From JAEUIG01 sp046349775 (GTDB lineage Bacteria > Planctomycetota > Planctomycetia > Planctomycetales > Planctomycetaceae): a DNA stretch of 46,270 nt. Below the pieces are notes generated by a model. That model had not been told where the DNA came from and ran no database searches. It saw nothing but the letters and a program-made list of their open reading frames with translations. This document shows, piece by piece, positions 22,975-31,655 of the stretch. Position 1 is the stretch's first letter; each line of letters begins with the position of its first letter. The translations under genes were made by a program, and so were the position numbers. The stretch lies in NCBI GenBank assembly GCA_046349775.1, contig JAXMBS010000044.1, positions 1-46,270 of the forward strand, written 5' to 3'.

Positions 22975-23586
22975 CTACCACGGGCTGCAGCACATGATCG
23001 GCTCGAGAAACGCGCAGGTGCCGCAGGAGAAAAAGGCCCCGTCGGTGCAGTTCAAGAGTGACGATTCGCCGCTCTGAAGTTCCGACAACCGTTTCTGTTT
23101 TTTTTCCTGCTCTTCCCAGATGCGTTCGTCCATCGTCTGGCCGTGGGCCGCGCCCGACTCTTCGGGTTGCTCCAGGTCATAGCCATCCGACGCCACGAGC
23201 ACCCGGGCTGCGCGGCGCTGCTGCCTGAGGATCCGCGCTGCGTCACCACACTCGCGGAACTGGTTGCGGATTCCGGGCAGGGCCACTCGAACGCCGCGCT
23301 CCCGAATTTCATGCAGCGCAAACTCCGAGCACGACCGACCCCGATGCAGCAGCCGGTGCGGACAGCGGAAGCCCTTGTACGGGGAAATCCAGCGCTGGTA
23401 CGCGCGAATCAGTGCGATGGAAATCTGCGCCGCGAAACCGGACCTGAGACAAGCGGCTGGACCACGGTCGGACGCGGCGTTGTCTCGCTGTCCACTCTCG
23501 TCCGAGTGCCACGGGCGTAAACCCCGTGGCCCCGGCGAATTCTTGACTTCGCACTCCTGCAACATCGACATTGCGACCCCCTTCAT
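22975..23586 (-). CDS. YidD-like membrane protein insertion efficiency factor, extended
   Basis: A 203-residue protein whose centre, ALIRAYQRWISPYKGFRCPH then LHRGRSCSEFALHEIRERG, matches the YidD family (YQRxISPxxG...CPxYPTCSEYAxEAI). YidD is a small membrane-associated helper of YidC-type protein insertion. Usual YidD proteins are 70-110 residues; here an N-terminal 50 and a C-terminal 80 residues are added, the latter with several cysteines (LLNCTDGAFFSCGTCAFLEPIMCCSP). Part of the N-terminus (about residues 19-27) is translated from the palindromic repeat at 23508-23530, so the true start may be different or the leader may be non-native. It is divergent from aspS. Confidence 0.72.
   Translation of the reverse strand: MKGVAMSMLQECEVKNSPGPRGLRPWHSDESGQRDNAASDRGPAACLRSGFAAQISIALIRAYQRWISPYKGFRCPHRLLHRGRSCSEFALHEIRERGVRVALPGIRNQFRECGDAARILRQQRRAARVLVASDGYDLEQPEESGAAHGQTMDERIWEEQEKKQKRLSELQSGESSLLNCTDGAFFSCGTCAFLEPIMCCSPW
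23508..23530. repeat. GCCACGGG-CGTAAA-CCCCGTGGC palindrome
   Basis: A self-complementary word (GCCACGGG, 6-base loop, CCCCGTGGC) inside the 5' part of the YidD-like frame. Similar GCCACGGGGTTTACGCC words are common intergenic repeats in high-GC genomes; here it is within a predicted coding frame. Confidence 0.7.
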
Positions 23587-23718
23587 CCCCCCTATAATGT
23601 CGCCCCTGCGAACCGCTGGCGAGACACTGTGTCGTGCCAGACGCGGTCGCCGTCGGCTCCCCGCCAGGTTGTTGCGTGTTTCGCTGACAAATCGGTTTTC
23701 TTGCCCCGGAACCCTTCC

Positions 23719-25488
23719 GTGCTACGCACCCATACCTGCGGCGACCTCCGCCGCTCGCACGTCGGCCAGGCCGTCACCCTCTGCGGCTGGGTCGACAAGT
23801 ACCGCGACCATCGCGGCATTGTGTTCATTGACCTCCGCGACCGCTACGGAAAAACCCAGGTCAAATTCAACCTGGCGGACGACAGCGCCATCCAGAAGAC
23901 CGCCTGGGATCTGCGGTACGAGGATGTCGTGCAGGTGACCGGCGACGTTGTGGAACGTCCGGCCGACATGACCAATCCCAAGCTCGCGACCGGCGAGATC
24001 GAGGTCCGTGCCAAGGACCTGGTCGTCCTCAACAAGAGCAAGACGCCGCCGTTCGAGCCGGAAGGGCAGACGCTGCCGAACGAAGAGCTGCGGCTCAAGT
24101 ACCGGTTCATCGACCTGCGGCGGCCGGAGCTGACGCGGGCGATGATTATGCGCCACAAGCTGACGAAGGCCACAAGGGACTACTTCGACTCGCTCGGCTT
24201 TCTGGAAGTCGAGACGCCGATGCTCGGCCGCAGCACGCCGGAGGGCGCCCGCGATTATCTTGTTCCCAGCCGCGTGCACGCCGGCAGCTTCTATGCGCTG
24301 CCGCAGTCACCCCAGCTCTACAAGCAATTGCTGATGGTCGGCGGCCTCGACCGGTATGTGCAGATCGCCCGCTGCTTCCGGGATGAAGACCTGCGCGCGG
24401 ACCGGCAGCCGGAGTTTACGCAGATTGACGTCGAGATGGCGTTCATCACCCGCGAAGACCTGCTGCAGGTCATCGACGGGCTCGTCGCCGCGATGACGAA
24501 AGCCATGCGCGGAATCGACATCAAGTTGCCGCTGCCGCGGTACACGTATCACGATGTGATGGAGCGGTTCGGCTCAGACAAGCCGGACCTGCGGTTCGGG
24601 ATGGAGCTGGTCGACGTCGGCGACATCGCGCGCGAATGCGAGTTCGGCGTCTTCAAGCAGACGATCGCCAACGGCGGCCGCGTGCGCGGCATCAACGCCA
24701 AAAGGGCCGCCGACAAGTACAGCCGGCGGATTCTCGACAACGACATGAAGAACCTCGTCGCCGACTATGGGGCGAAGGGGATCGCGTACTTCAAAGTCAC
24801 AGGCGGCAAGCTGGAGTCGTCGATCGCGAAGTTTTTCACAGACGCCCAGCAGTCGGCGATTGTCTCCAAGCTCAGTGGGGAGGACGGCGACCTGCTGCTG
24901 TTCGTGGCCGACACGAACAAAGTGACATCCGCGGCATTGAGTGCGCTGCGCAACCGGTTCGGCAAGGAGCTCAAGCTCTACGATCCGACCGAGATCAACT
25001 GCGCATGGGTGCTCGATTTCCCGCTCGTCACCTGGAACGAAGAGGAACAGCGGTGGGACGCGGAGCATCACCCGTTCTGTTCGGTCGTTCCGGAAGATGC
25101 GCAGTATCTGGACAGCGATCCGGGTCGGGTGCGGGCATCGTCGTACGACCTGGTGTGCAACGGCTACGAAGCGGCCAGCGGCAGCATCCGTATCCACGAT
25201 CCGGTCACGCAGCAGAAGGTGTTTGACCTGCTCAAGATCAACGCCGAGGAAGCGGAGAAGCGGTTCGGCTTCCTGCTGGAAGCGCTGCGCTACGGGGCGC
25301 CGCCGCACGGCGGCATTGCGCTCGGCCTCGACCGTTGGGTCATGCTGTACGCGGGTTACGACAACATCCGAGATGTCATTGCGTTCCCGAAGACGCAGAA
25401 GGCGTCCGATCTGCTGACTGGGGCGCCGGCGGAGGTCGACTCGCGGCAGCTCCGCGACCTGCATATTCGAATTGTCGATAAACCATAA
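23719..25488 (+). CDS. aspS: aspartyl-tRNA synthetase
   Basis: AspRS charges tRNA-Asp with aspartate in the cytoplasm. The GTG start at 23719 gives 589 residues, the usual bacterial length, with GGAA 7 bases upstream; the frame extends to 23629 but those residues are not conserved. Seen: the OB-fold anticodon-binding domain (RTHTCGDLRRSHVGQAVTLCGWVDKYRDHRG), class II motif 1 area (RYRFIDLRRPE), the RSTPEGARDYLVPSR loop, motif 2 (QIARCFRDEDLRADRQPEFTQIDVEM), the bacterial GAD insertion in the middle and motif 3 (GGIALGLDRWVML). The frame is intact. Discriminating versus non-discriminating specificity cannot be decided here. Confidence 0.97.
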   Translation: MLRTHTCGDLRRSHVGQAVTLCGWVDKYRDHRGIVFIDLRDRYGKTQVKFNLADDSAIQKTAWDLRYEDVVQVTGDVVERPADMTNPKLATGEIEVRAKDLVVLNKSKTPPFEPEGQTLPNEELRLKYRFIDLRRPELTRAMIMRHKLTKATRDYFDSLGFLEVETPMLGRSTPEGARDYLVPSRVHAGSFYALPQSPQLYKQLLMVGGLDRYVQIARCFRDEDLRADRQPEFTQIDVEMAFITREDLLQVIDGLVAAMTKAMRGIDIKLPLPRYTYHDVMERFGSDKPDLRFGMELVDVGDIARECEFGVFKQTIANGGRVRGINAKRAADKYSRRILDNDMKNLVADYGAKGIAYFKVTGGKLESSIAKFFTDAQQSAIVSKLSGEDGDLLLFVADTNKVTSAALSALRNRFGKELKLYDPTEINCAWVLDFPLVTWNEEEQRWDAEHHPFCSVVPEDAQYLDSDPGRVRASSYDLVCNGYEAASGSIRIHDPVTQQKVFDLLKINAEEAEKRFGFLLEALRYGAPPHGGIALGLDRWVMLYAGYDNIRDVIAFPKTQKASDLLTGAPAEVDSRQLRDLHIRIVDKP

Positions 25489-25562
25489 ACAATCAACCAT
25501 AAACCCTTTGGATTTCGGAATTATTCCCAGACCCCCTTATGTCTGGCCTCCGGCCTCTTCCC

Positions 25563-26036
25563 ATGCGTTACTGGTTGTTCAAAACCGAGGCCGATTGCTA
25601 CTCGATCGACCACCTCGCGCAGGCGCCGAAGCAGACGACGTTCTGGGACGGCGTCCGCAACTACCAGGCGCGCAACTACCTGCGGGACGATGTCAAAGTC
25701 GGGGATCGCGTACTTCTGTACCACAGCAACAGCGATCCGCTGGCCATCGTCGGCACGCTGGAGGTCGTCAAGGCGGCGTACGCCGACCACACGGCGTTCG
25801 AGCCCAAAGAACAACACTACGATCCGAAAAGCCAGCGCGATAATCCCACGTGGTTCATGGTCGATGTGCGGCTGAAGCAGAAGTTTGCGAAGGCCGTGAC
25901 CCGCGATATGCTCAAGGAGGCTCCCGACCTCGCAAAGATGGTCGTCCTGCAGAAAGGCTCGCGGCTGTCGATCATGCCAGTGACGCAGGGGGAATGGCGG
26001 GCGGTGCACAAGCTCGCTGGCGTGACGGCGAATTAA
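25563..26036 (+). CDS. EVE domain-containing protein
   Basis: A 157-residue single-domain protein of the EVE/PUA-like family, homologous to human THYN1. Seen: the start MRYWLFKTEADCYSIDHL, WDGVRNYQARNYLRD, VGDRVLLYHSNSDPLAIVGTLEVV, DPKSQRDNPTWFMVDVRL and the closing KMVVLQKGSRLSIMPVTQGEW. The EVE fold recognises modified bases in nucleic acids; the fused partners seen in restriction systems are absent. ATG 25563 matches the usual family start. It follows aspS by 75 bases on the same strand and might share its transcript. Confidence 0.92.
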   Translation: MRYWLFKTEADCYSIDHLAQAPKQTTFWDGVRNYQARNYLRDDVKVGDRVLLYHSNSDPLAIVGTLEVVKAAYADHTAFEPKEQHYDPKSQRDNPTWFMVDVRLKQKFAKAVTRDMLKEAPDLAKMVVLQKGSRLSIMPVTQGEWRAVHKLAGVTAN

Positions 26037-26060
26037 TCTCGAGAAGTCTCCGGATGCCGC

Positions 26061-26149
26061 AGTCAATTGTTCATGGTCCCTAGTCCATTGTTCCTGGTTG
26101 TTGGCCGATCTGCGCGAGCAATGGACAACTGACAATGGACAATGGACAG
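26061..26149. repeat. inverted repeat, CAATGGACAATGGAC family
   Basis: AGTCAATTGTTCATGGTCCC and TAGTCCATTGTTCC (left) mirror GAGCAATGGACAACTGACAATGGACAATGGAC (right). The right arm contains the start codon used for the next gene. Related pairs lie at 30425-30489 and 35261-35350. Confidence 0.85.
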
Positions 26150-27259
26150 CCTGATCGCGAGAGCGTCTCTTTCCCGAAGCGGCGTTCGCGCCTGCTCAGA
26201 TCGCGAACATTTCAAATCCTGATCGGATTCGCGATCACCGTCGCGTGCCTGGCATGGGCATTGTGGATGATCAAGTCGGGAAGATCATGGCAGGCCGTCT
26301 TTCATGAAATTGCTGCAGCATTCCGGCAAGCCGACTATCGCACGCTCGTCTTCTTATGGGTGATTCTGGCCGTCTTTTACTGGATCAAGGCATTCCGCTG
26401 GCGGCTGCTGTTAAGACCTGTCGGCAACTTCGATTCGACTCGCGATCTACTGCCGTCGCTGATGGCCGGATTCGCGTACAACAACATCCTGCCGCTGCGC
26501 GCCGGCGAGTTCATCCGGGTCTGGCTGTTCTCCAAATCGCATCGAGTCCCGATGTCAACCTCGCTCGCCACCGTTGCGGTCGAAAGGATTCTCGACGCGT
26601 TGACGATTCTCGTCCTGCTGGCGATCGGTGTGTCGCATCTGGAACACGTCAGTCCGGACGTTGAAAAGATCGTGAAGACGGGCGGAGCCATCTTCAGCAG
26701 CGTCGCTGTGTGCATCGTCGTGTATTTGGTCTGGACGCAACCGTTTCTCAAGTTTGCGGGTTGGTGTCTTGCCCATCTCCCGCTCGCTCCAGCCCGTTTT
26801 GGGCAGTCAATCCTGGGAATGCTGGACGCTGCCTCGTTCGGCCTCGTGGCGCTCAAACGCGGCGGGCTGCTTGGAGGCATTGTCGCGACATCGCTCGCAC
26901 AATGGCTGCTCAATGCGATCTACATCGCCGCGGCTGTTTCGGCCTTCGGCATCCAACTGCCGTGGGATGGCGCGCTCGTCTTGATGGGGGTCGTGGCATT
27001 CGGAGTCGCTGTTCCATCCGCACCTGGATTCTTTGGTGTTATGCAGGTCTATTTTCTGCTGGTATTGAAGATGTACCAGTACAGACCGGACCAGATCGTC
27101 GCTGCGTCGATCTATTACCAGTTGTCGCAATTCGTTCCGGTGACGCTCATCGGCGTGCTTTGCGGAAATCGCCTTGGTTTCCGGGTGGCTGACGTGCGAG
27201 TCGGCGCGCAGCCAAGTTCTCCAGAGGCGGCGGGGCAGCACGACAAACCATCGAATTGA
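26135..27259 (+). CDS. flippase-like membrane protein (YbhN / lysylphosphatidylglycerol synthase TM family)
   Basis: A 374-residue integral membrane protein with about eight hydrophobic spans. Seen: a first span (residues 28-46), VFLWVILAVFYWIKAFRWRLLL, the family signature MAGFAYNNILPLRAGEFIRVWL, VAVERILDALTILVLLAIG and the late GVAVPSAPGFFGVMQVYFLLVL with the conserved PSAPGFFG turn. The family (UPF0104, COG0392) is linked to lipid or lipid-linked sugar translocation. The ATG at 26135 is formed by the repeat word AATGGACAATGGACAG, so MDNGQ is repeat-derived and the first conserved residues begin some 20 codons later. Confidence 0.87.
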   Translation: MDNGQPDRESVSFPKRRSRLLRSRTFQILIGFAITVACLAWALWMIKSGRSWQAVFHEIAAAFRQADYRTLVFLWVILAVFYWIKAFRWRLLLRPVGNFDSTRDLLPSLMAGFAYNNILPLRAGEFIRVWLFSKSHRVPMSTSLATVAVERILDALTILVLLAIGVSHLEHVSPDVEKIVKTGGAIFSSVAVCIVVYLVWTQPFLKFAGWCLAHLPLAPARFGQSILGMLDAASFGLVALKRGGLLGGIVATSLAQWLLNAIYIAAAVSAFGIQLPWDGALVLMGVVAFGVAVPSAPGFFGVMQVYFLLVLKMYQYRPDQIVAASIYYQLSQFVPVTLIGVLCGNRLGFRVADVRVGAQPSSPEAAGQHDKPSN

Positions 27260-27380
27260 CCGATTTCATGTGCGCATCTAAACTTCGGTCGCGACGGCAA
27301 TTGTCGCGTTCTCTCCCCGATTGCGGGCGCCGGCGACGCTGCGGAGGCGTGTGCATCGGGCCGGCGCCAGGGATGTTGCC

Positions 27381-28355
27381 ATGAAAAGTGAACATCGTCA
27401 CGAACTCGCCGAAAACGACCTCAGCAAGCTGATCGATCACGGTCGCGACCGGCTGGAGCCGTACCAGAACAAGATTCTCCTCGGCGTGCTGGCAGCAGCC
27501 GTCGTGATCGCCGGGGCGATTGTCGTCATCCGCACAAGCGGCACGGCGAAACTGGCCGGCGGCTCCCAACTGGCGGCTGCAACGACGGCGGCCGACTACG
27601 ATAAGGTCGCCAACGATTACGGCGGGACGCCGGTCGGCCTCTGGTCGCGCGTCCGTGCCGGTGAACTACATCTCCGCGACGGCATTCGACTGTCGCTGAC
27701 CAACCGCGAGGCCAGCAACGAAAGCCTCACCGCGGCGGAACAAGCGTTTCAGCAGGTGCTCAAAGCGGATGACGCCGTCCCCGAGATGCGCGAGCAGGCG
27801 CTGTTCGGGCTGGCCGTCACGCTGGAGGCCCAGACCAGCGAGACGACGACGACCAAGCCGGCGATCGACGCCTACGAACGGCTGCTGAAGGAGTTCAAAG
27901 ACTCGCGGTTCCGGTTACAGGCCGAGTCGCGGATCGCCGAACTCAAGACGCCGCAGGCCGGCGAATTCTACGCCTGGTTCCACGCCCAGAATCCCAAGCC
28001 CGAAGACCGTCCGCCGCCGCGAGATTTTCCGAACCTCCCGCTGGGCAGCGACGTGGGCGACCCGTTCAGCAGTCCGGGACGCCCGGCGGACATGCCGGCC
28101 GATGCCGCAGCATGCAGGCGACAAATCCGACGCGTCTGCTTCCGGCGACCGAGCCGCCCGTCGCACCGGGGGGACCGGCTGCCGCCGACCGATTCCGCAA
28201 CACCGCCGGCGGAGTCGTCCACCGATCCGGCCGCGAAACCGGCTGCCCCGTCTGGTGAACCGGGCACCGCAGAGCCGGCGACACCCGCCCCGACTGGCGA
28301 CAAGCCGGCGGCCGGAACCAGCTCCGATCGGCCTGATCCACAGGCGAAGCCGTAG
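27381..28355 (+). CDS. membrane-anchored TPR-type protein (YfgM-like), C-terminal frame slips
   Basis: A 324-residue protein: a cytosolic head (MKSEHRHELAENDLSKLID), one transmembrane segment (about residues 34-52, ILLGVLAAAVVIAGAIVVI), then tetratricopeptide-like helices (LTAAEQAFQQVLKAD, REQALFGLAVTLEAQ, AIDAYERLLKEFKDSRFRLQAESRIAEL). The arrangement resembles YfgM/TPR_21 proteins that hold envelope chaperone partners. The tail is a Pro/Ala/Thr-rich linker; between about 28105 and 28195 a pair of compensating frame slips changes AGDKSDASASGDRAA-type sequence into RRQIRRVCFRRP. ATG 27381 is preferred over the longer frame. It lies between the flippase-like and pseudouridine synthase genes on one strand. 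Confidence 0.75.
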   Translation: MKSEHRHELAENDLSKLIDHGRDRLEPYQNKILLGVLAAAVVIAGAIVVIRTSGTAKLAGGSQLAAATTAADYDKVANDYGGTPVGLWSRVRAGELHLRDGIRLSLTNREASNESLTAAEQAFQQVLKADDAVPEMREQALFGLAVTLEAQTSETTTTKPAIDAYERLLKEFKDSRFRLQAESRIAELKTPQAGEFYAWFHAQNPKPEDRPPPRDFPNLPLGSDVGDPFSSPGRPADMPADAAACRRQIRRVCFRRPSRPSHRGDRLPPTDSATPPAESSTDPAAKPAAPSGEPGTAEPATPAPTGDKPAAGTSSDRPDPQAKP

Positions 28356-28541
28356 TCATGCCGGTGCAAGGTCGGCGGGCGGAATTCGCAGGCACCGGGC
28401 TTCCTGCAAGTCGGTCCCGGCCTGCCTATCCGCACCATTTCGACATTTGCAGATTCCGAACTTCCTCACGCTGCTTCGGGGCATCCCGCGCGAGTAAAAT
28501 GCTCTGTGCGGTGCGACGTCGGGCGTCGGACTGCTGTGCCG

Positions 28542-29570
28542 ATGCGTGCTCCCGTGGACGCTCCTGAAATCGCGCTTCCGCTGTCGACCGAGCCGGTGAC
28601 GATCACCGTCGAAGCCCGCGCGCACGGCTGGCGCGTCGATCATTACCTCTCGCGACTTTATCCCAACTACAGTCGCGCCCTGTTCCAGAAATCGATTGAG
28701 CAGCAGCACGTGCGACTCAACGGCCTGCCCGTCAAGGCCTCGCGCCGGCTGCGCATCAACGACCGAATCACACTCCGGCTTCCCGATCTGCCCGACGAGA
28801 GCCTGCAGCCGGAAGATTTGCCCCTGGATGTCCTCTACGAAGACGAAGCGCTGATCGTCATCAACAAGTCGGCCGACATGGTGACGCACCCTGGCCAGGC
28901 GCATTACCGCGGCACGCTGGCGGCGGCGCTGCAGTTCCATTTCGACCAGCTCAGCGACGTCGCCGGACAGTTGCGGCCCGGTATCGTCCACCGACTGGAT
29001 CGCGACACGACGGGCGTCATCATCATCGCCAAGGACAACCAGATCCATAATTTGCTGAGCAGTCAATTCGAGCGGCGTGAAGTTCACAAGGAGTACCGCG
29101 CGATCGTGCGCGGCACCGTCGAGACGGACAGGGGATTGATCGAAACGCATATCCGTGTGCATCCCAAAGTCCGCGAGAAGATGATCGTCTGCGAACCGAC
29201 GGACAAGTCGCGGCCGGCCGTCACGCGGTATGAGATCCTCGAACGGTTTCGCGGCTTCTCGTACGTGCGGCTGCTGCCGCAGACCGGACGCACCCACCAG
29301 CTCCGCGTGCACATGCGACACCTTGGTCATCCGATCGTCGCTGACCGCTTATATGGAGGACACGCGGCCCTCCCGCTGAAAGAGGTCGCGCCGGACGCGA
29401 CAAACGCCGACGACGAGAGTACGCTGATCTCCCGCCAGGCGCTGCATGCCGCACGGCTGGAATTGCGTCACCCCCTGACGCAACAGCAGATCGCCTGGGA
29501 AGCGCCGCTCCCCGATGACATGCAGCGGACCCTCGCCGCCCTCCGCGAATTCCGGAAGCTCACTCCATGA
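28542..29570 (+). CDS. RluA family pseudouridine synthase (RluD-like)
   Basis: A 342-residue enzyme with a standard architecture: an S4 RNA-binding domain (RVDHYLSRLYPNYSRALFQKSIEQQHVRLNG, about residues 24-80), then the catalytic domain with LYEDEALIVINKSADMVTHPG, the motif HRLDRDTTG with the catalytic aspartate near residue 153, KEYRAIVRG, and PQTGRTHQLRVHMRHLGHPIVADRLYGG. This is closer to RluD than the paralogue at 5647. ATG 28542 is selected; GTG 28506 is in frame. The gene overlaps the next by 4 bases (ATGA), so the two are translationally coupled. Confidence 0.93.
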   Translation: MRAPVDAPEIALPLSTEPVTITVEARAHGWRVDHYLSRLYPNYSRALFQKSIEQQHVRLNGLPVKASRRLRINDRITLRLPDLPDESLQPEDLPLDVLYEDEALIVINKSADMVTHPGQAHYRGTLAAALQFHFDQLSDVAGQLRPGIVHRLDRDTTGVIIIAKDNQIHNLLSSQFERREVHKEYRAIVRGTVETDRGLIETHIRVHPKVREKMIVCEPTDKSRPAVTRYEILERFRGFSYVRLLPQTGRTHQLRVHMRHLGHPIVADRLYGGHAALPLKEVAPDATNADDESTLISRQALHAARLELRHPLTQQQIAWEAPLPDDMQRTLAALREFRKLTP

Positions 29571-30430
29571 AACTTGCCAAAGTCCGACTCGCCGATGGTG
29601 CGACGCACGTCGCCGCCGTCGAGAACGACATGCTTCGTCTCCTCGATCTGTCGCAGGTGGAGAATTGCCACTCTCTGGCTGATGTCCTGCACGCCGCCGA
29701 TCCCTCCGGTCTCGCCAAGTTCCTGATCGATCCCAATGCCGGCCAGATCCGCGCGAGCGAGGTCACGTTCCTGGCGCCAATCGATCGACAGGAAGTCTGG
29801 GCTGCCGGCGTGACGTACAAGCGCAGCCAGGTGGCGCGGATGGAAGAGTCCGAGCATGGCGCGACCCACTACGACCGCGTCTATACGGCCGACCGCCCGG
29901 AGCTGTTCTTCAAGGCCACCCCGAACCGCGTCTCCGGCCCTAACGACCCGGTCCGCGTCCGCCAGGACAGCCAGTGGTCGGTCCCCGAGCCGGAATTCAC
30001 GCTCGCCCTTAATCCAACCGGGAAGATCGTCGGCTACACGATCGGCAACGACATGTCCGCCCGCGATATCGAAGGGGAGAATCCCCTCTATCTGCCGCAG
30101 GCGAAGCTGTACCGCCAGTGCTGTGCGCTCGGGCCTGTGATTCGGCTGACCGACGAGCCGCTCAATCCGGAGGAAACGAAAATCCGCGTCTTGATCGAGC
30201 GCAGCGGCAAAGAAGTTTTCAGCGGCGAGACCAGGCTGAGCCAGATGAAGCGCAAGCTAGAGGAATTGGCGGGCTGGCTGATGCGTGAAAATGAGATTCC
30301 GAATGGCGCATTCTTGCTGACCGGCACCGGCGTCGTACCGCCGGACGAATTCGCACTAAGAGCCGGCGACCAGATTCGGATGACCGTGGACGGGATCGGG
30401 ACGCTGAGCAATCCGGTGGTCATTGGTTAA
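29567..30430 (+). CDS. fumarylacetoacetate hydrolase family protein
   Basis: A 287-residue member of the FAH superfamily, which hydrolyses, hydrates or decarboxylates small diketo acids using a divalent metal. Seen: FLAPIDRQEVWAAGVTYKRS, the metal-binding SVPEPEFTLALNPTGKIVGYTIGNDMSARDIEGENP (Glu-x-Glu and the later Asp), the QAKLYRQCCALGP block, and GTGVVPPDEFALRAGDQIRMTVDGIGTLSNPV. The sequence is closest to the 2-keto-3-deoxy-arabonate/xylonate dehydratase-like branch, but I do not assign one reaction. It overlaps the RluD-like gene by ATGA. Its stop codon TAA is embedded in the next repeat. Confidence 0.9.
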   Translation: MKLAKVRLADGATHVAAVENDMLRLLDLSQVENCHSLADVLHAADPSGLAKFLIDPNAGQIRASEVTFLAPIDRQEVWAAGVTYKRSQVARMEESEHGATHYDRVYTADRPELFFKATPNRVSGPNDPVRVRQDSQWSVPEPEFTLALNPTGKIVGYTIGNDMSARDIEGENPLYLPQAKLYRQCCALGPVIRLTDEPLNPEETKIRVLIERSGKEVFSGETRLSQMKRKLEELAGWLMRENEIPNGAFLLTGTGVVPPDEFALRAGDQIRMTVDGIGTLSNPVVIG

Positions 30431-30489
30431 TGGTCAATTGTGCAAGATCAGCGATTCAATTGGACCCTTAACAATTAACCATTGACCAA
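30425..30489. repeat. inverted repeat, GGTTAATGGTCAATTG family
   Basis: GGTTAATGGTCAATTGTG (30425-30442) mirrors ACAATTAACCATTGACC (about 30470-30487). It begins inside the last codons of the FAH-family gene and provides its TAA. It belongs to the same word family as 26061 and 35261. Confidence 0.8.
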
Positions 30490-30490
30490 A

Positions 30491-30528
30491 CAAAAACAGC
30501 GGCCCCCGACTGGTGTCGGAGGCCGCTG
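30491..30528 (-). terminator. rho-independent terminator of the Cys-rich gene
   Basis: On the minus strand CAGCGGCC...CGAC pairs with GTCG...GGCCGCTG around a TGGT/ACCA loop with one internal mismatch, followed by TTTTTG. It lies 15 bases after the stop of the cysteine-rich gene. Confidence 0.85.
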
Positions 30529-30542
30529 CGGAGTCAATCAAC

Positions 30543-31655
30543 TTAGTTCAGGCTGCTGAAGAGCTTGGACAGGCTGAACTTCTTCGCGGGACGGCCGTGC
30601 GGGGCCGACTTCGGGAAGTACGCCTTCGTGTCCTGCGGAGGAGCCGGAGCCGGAGCCTGGCCTTCGCCCGGCATCGGCATGGGCTGAGCCGCCGGAGCGG
30701 AGCCGGCCGGAGCGCATCCCGGAGCGCAGTTGTTGCCGACGCAACCGACGTGGCAGCAGACGTCATCCACGTCGCAGGCGTCCACGATCTCGTAACCGGC
30801 TTCTTCCAGGGCTTCCTCGGCCTGCGCGACGACGTCGTCGTTGCAGTCCGCCAGAGCGCAGGTCAGCATGTCGATCACGCACTGGGTCGCCAGGCACGGA
30901 TAGTCCTCGAACAGGTCGCCGATCTCGTCGGCGGCTTCTTCACGGACTTCCGGATCGGCGTCGTTGAGCGAGTACAGCAGGCAGGCCATCACTTCGGGAT
31001 AGCACCGCGCGTCGTAGTCGCCGAGGTCATCGACAGCCGCTTCACGATCTTCCGCGTCGCAGGCGGTCTGCGCCGTGTAGATCAGCTGTGCCACTTCGCA
31101 GGCTTCCTTGTAGTCGCGTTCGCAGCAAGCGGACTCGCAGCACGGATCCGTCGGGCAGCAGTTGCCGTTCGGGCAGCAGTGTCCGTTCGCCGTAGCGCAG
31201 GCGTTGTTGCCCGGGGCGCACGCGTTGTTGCACGAACCGGGGCAGCAGGCCTTCGGGCATTCCGCGTACTTCTCGCCCACCGGCGACATCGTCGGCATGC
31301 AGCACTTGGGAGCGCAGTTGCCGTGCTCGTCGCAGGTCGGTCCGCAGTGGGCCACGCCCGCGCCTTCCAGGCACGGATCACAGCACGGATCGCAGGGATC
31401 GTGACAGGCGGGCGGCTTCAGGCAGGAAATCTGCCGCTGGTACGTGTACACGCACTGCGAGGGCCGGACAATGACCGGCTTGCAGCATTCCGGCTCACAG
31501 GTCGGAGCACAGTCGCAGCACTTCGACGCATCGCACGAAGTGCCGCAGCCGCCTCCACACTTGTTGCCGAACAGGTGATCGAGCAGCCCGGCCTGGGCGT
31601 ACCCTCCCAGCCCGAACACCGCGACCACCGTCGCCAGAGTTCGAATCGACTTCAT
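30543..31655 (-). CDS. secreted cysteine-rich HEAT-repeat protein
   Basis: A 370-residue exported protein. The signal peptide MKSIRTLATVVAVFGLGGYAQA precedes GLLDHLFGNKCGGGCG and a region of about 140 residues rich in CC, CxxC and DPCC motifs, with roughly 49 cysteines in the mature chain. A HEAT-like section follows (AVDDLGDYDARCYPEVMACLLYSLNDADPEVREEAADEIGDLF, then another copy), then a Pro/Ala linker and a basic tail (AKKFSLSKLFSSLN). ATG 31655 has AAGGGAAGGAG about 10 bases upstream. I recognise the type as common in planctomycetes, plausibly disulfide-linked envelope or cell-wall protein; that role is inference. It ends with a strong terminator and is transcribed alone. Confidence 0.85.
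   Translation of the reverse strand: MKSIRTLATVVAVFGLGGYAQAGLLDHLFGNKCGGGCGTSCDASKCCDCAPTCEPECCKPVIVRPSQCVYTYQRQISCLKPPACHDPCDPCCDPCLEGAGVAHCGPTCDEHGNCAPKCCMPTMSPVGEKYAECPKACCPGSCNNACAPGNNACATANGHCCPNGNCCPTDPCCESACCERDYKEACEVAQLIYTAQTACDAEDREAAVDDLGDYDARCYPEVMACLLYSLNDADPEVREEAADEIGDLFEDYPCLATQCVIDMLTCALADCNDDVVAQAEEALEEAGYEIVDACDVDDVCCHVGCVGNNCAPGCAPAGSAPAAQPMPMPGEGQAPAPAPPQDTKAYFPKSAPHGRPAKKFSLSKLFSSLN

Noticed and set aside
25563..26036. EVE domain as part of a restriction or defence system
   Set aside because: It is a stand-alone THYN1-like protein between aspS and a membrane protein; no nuclease, McrBC or methyltransferase neighbour.
28440..28500. Peptide resembling the start of a CDP-alcohol phosphatidyltransferase (QIPNFLTLLRGIPRE)
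   Set aside because: It ends after 16 codons with no continuation in any frame; chance resemblance.
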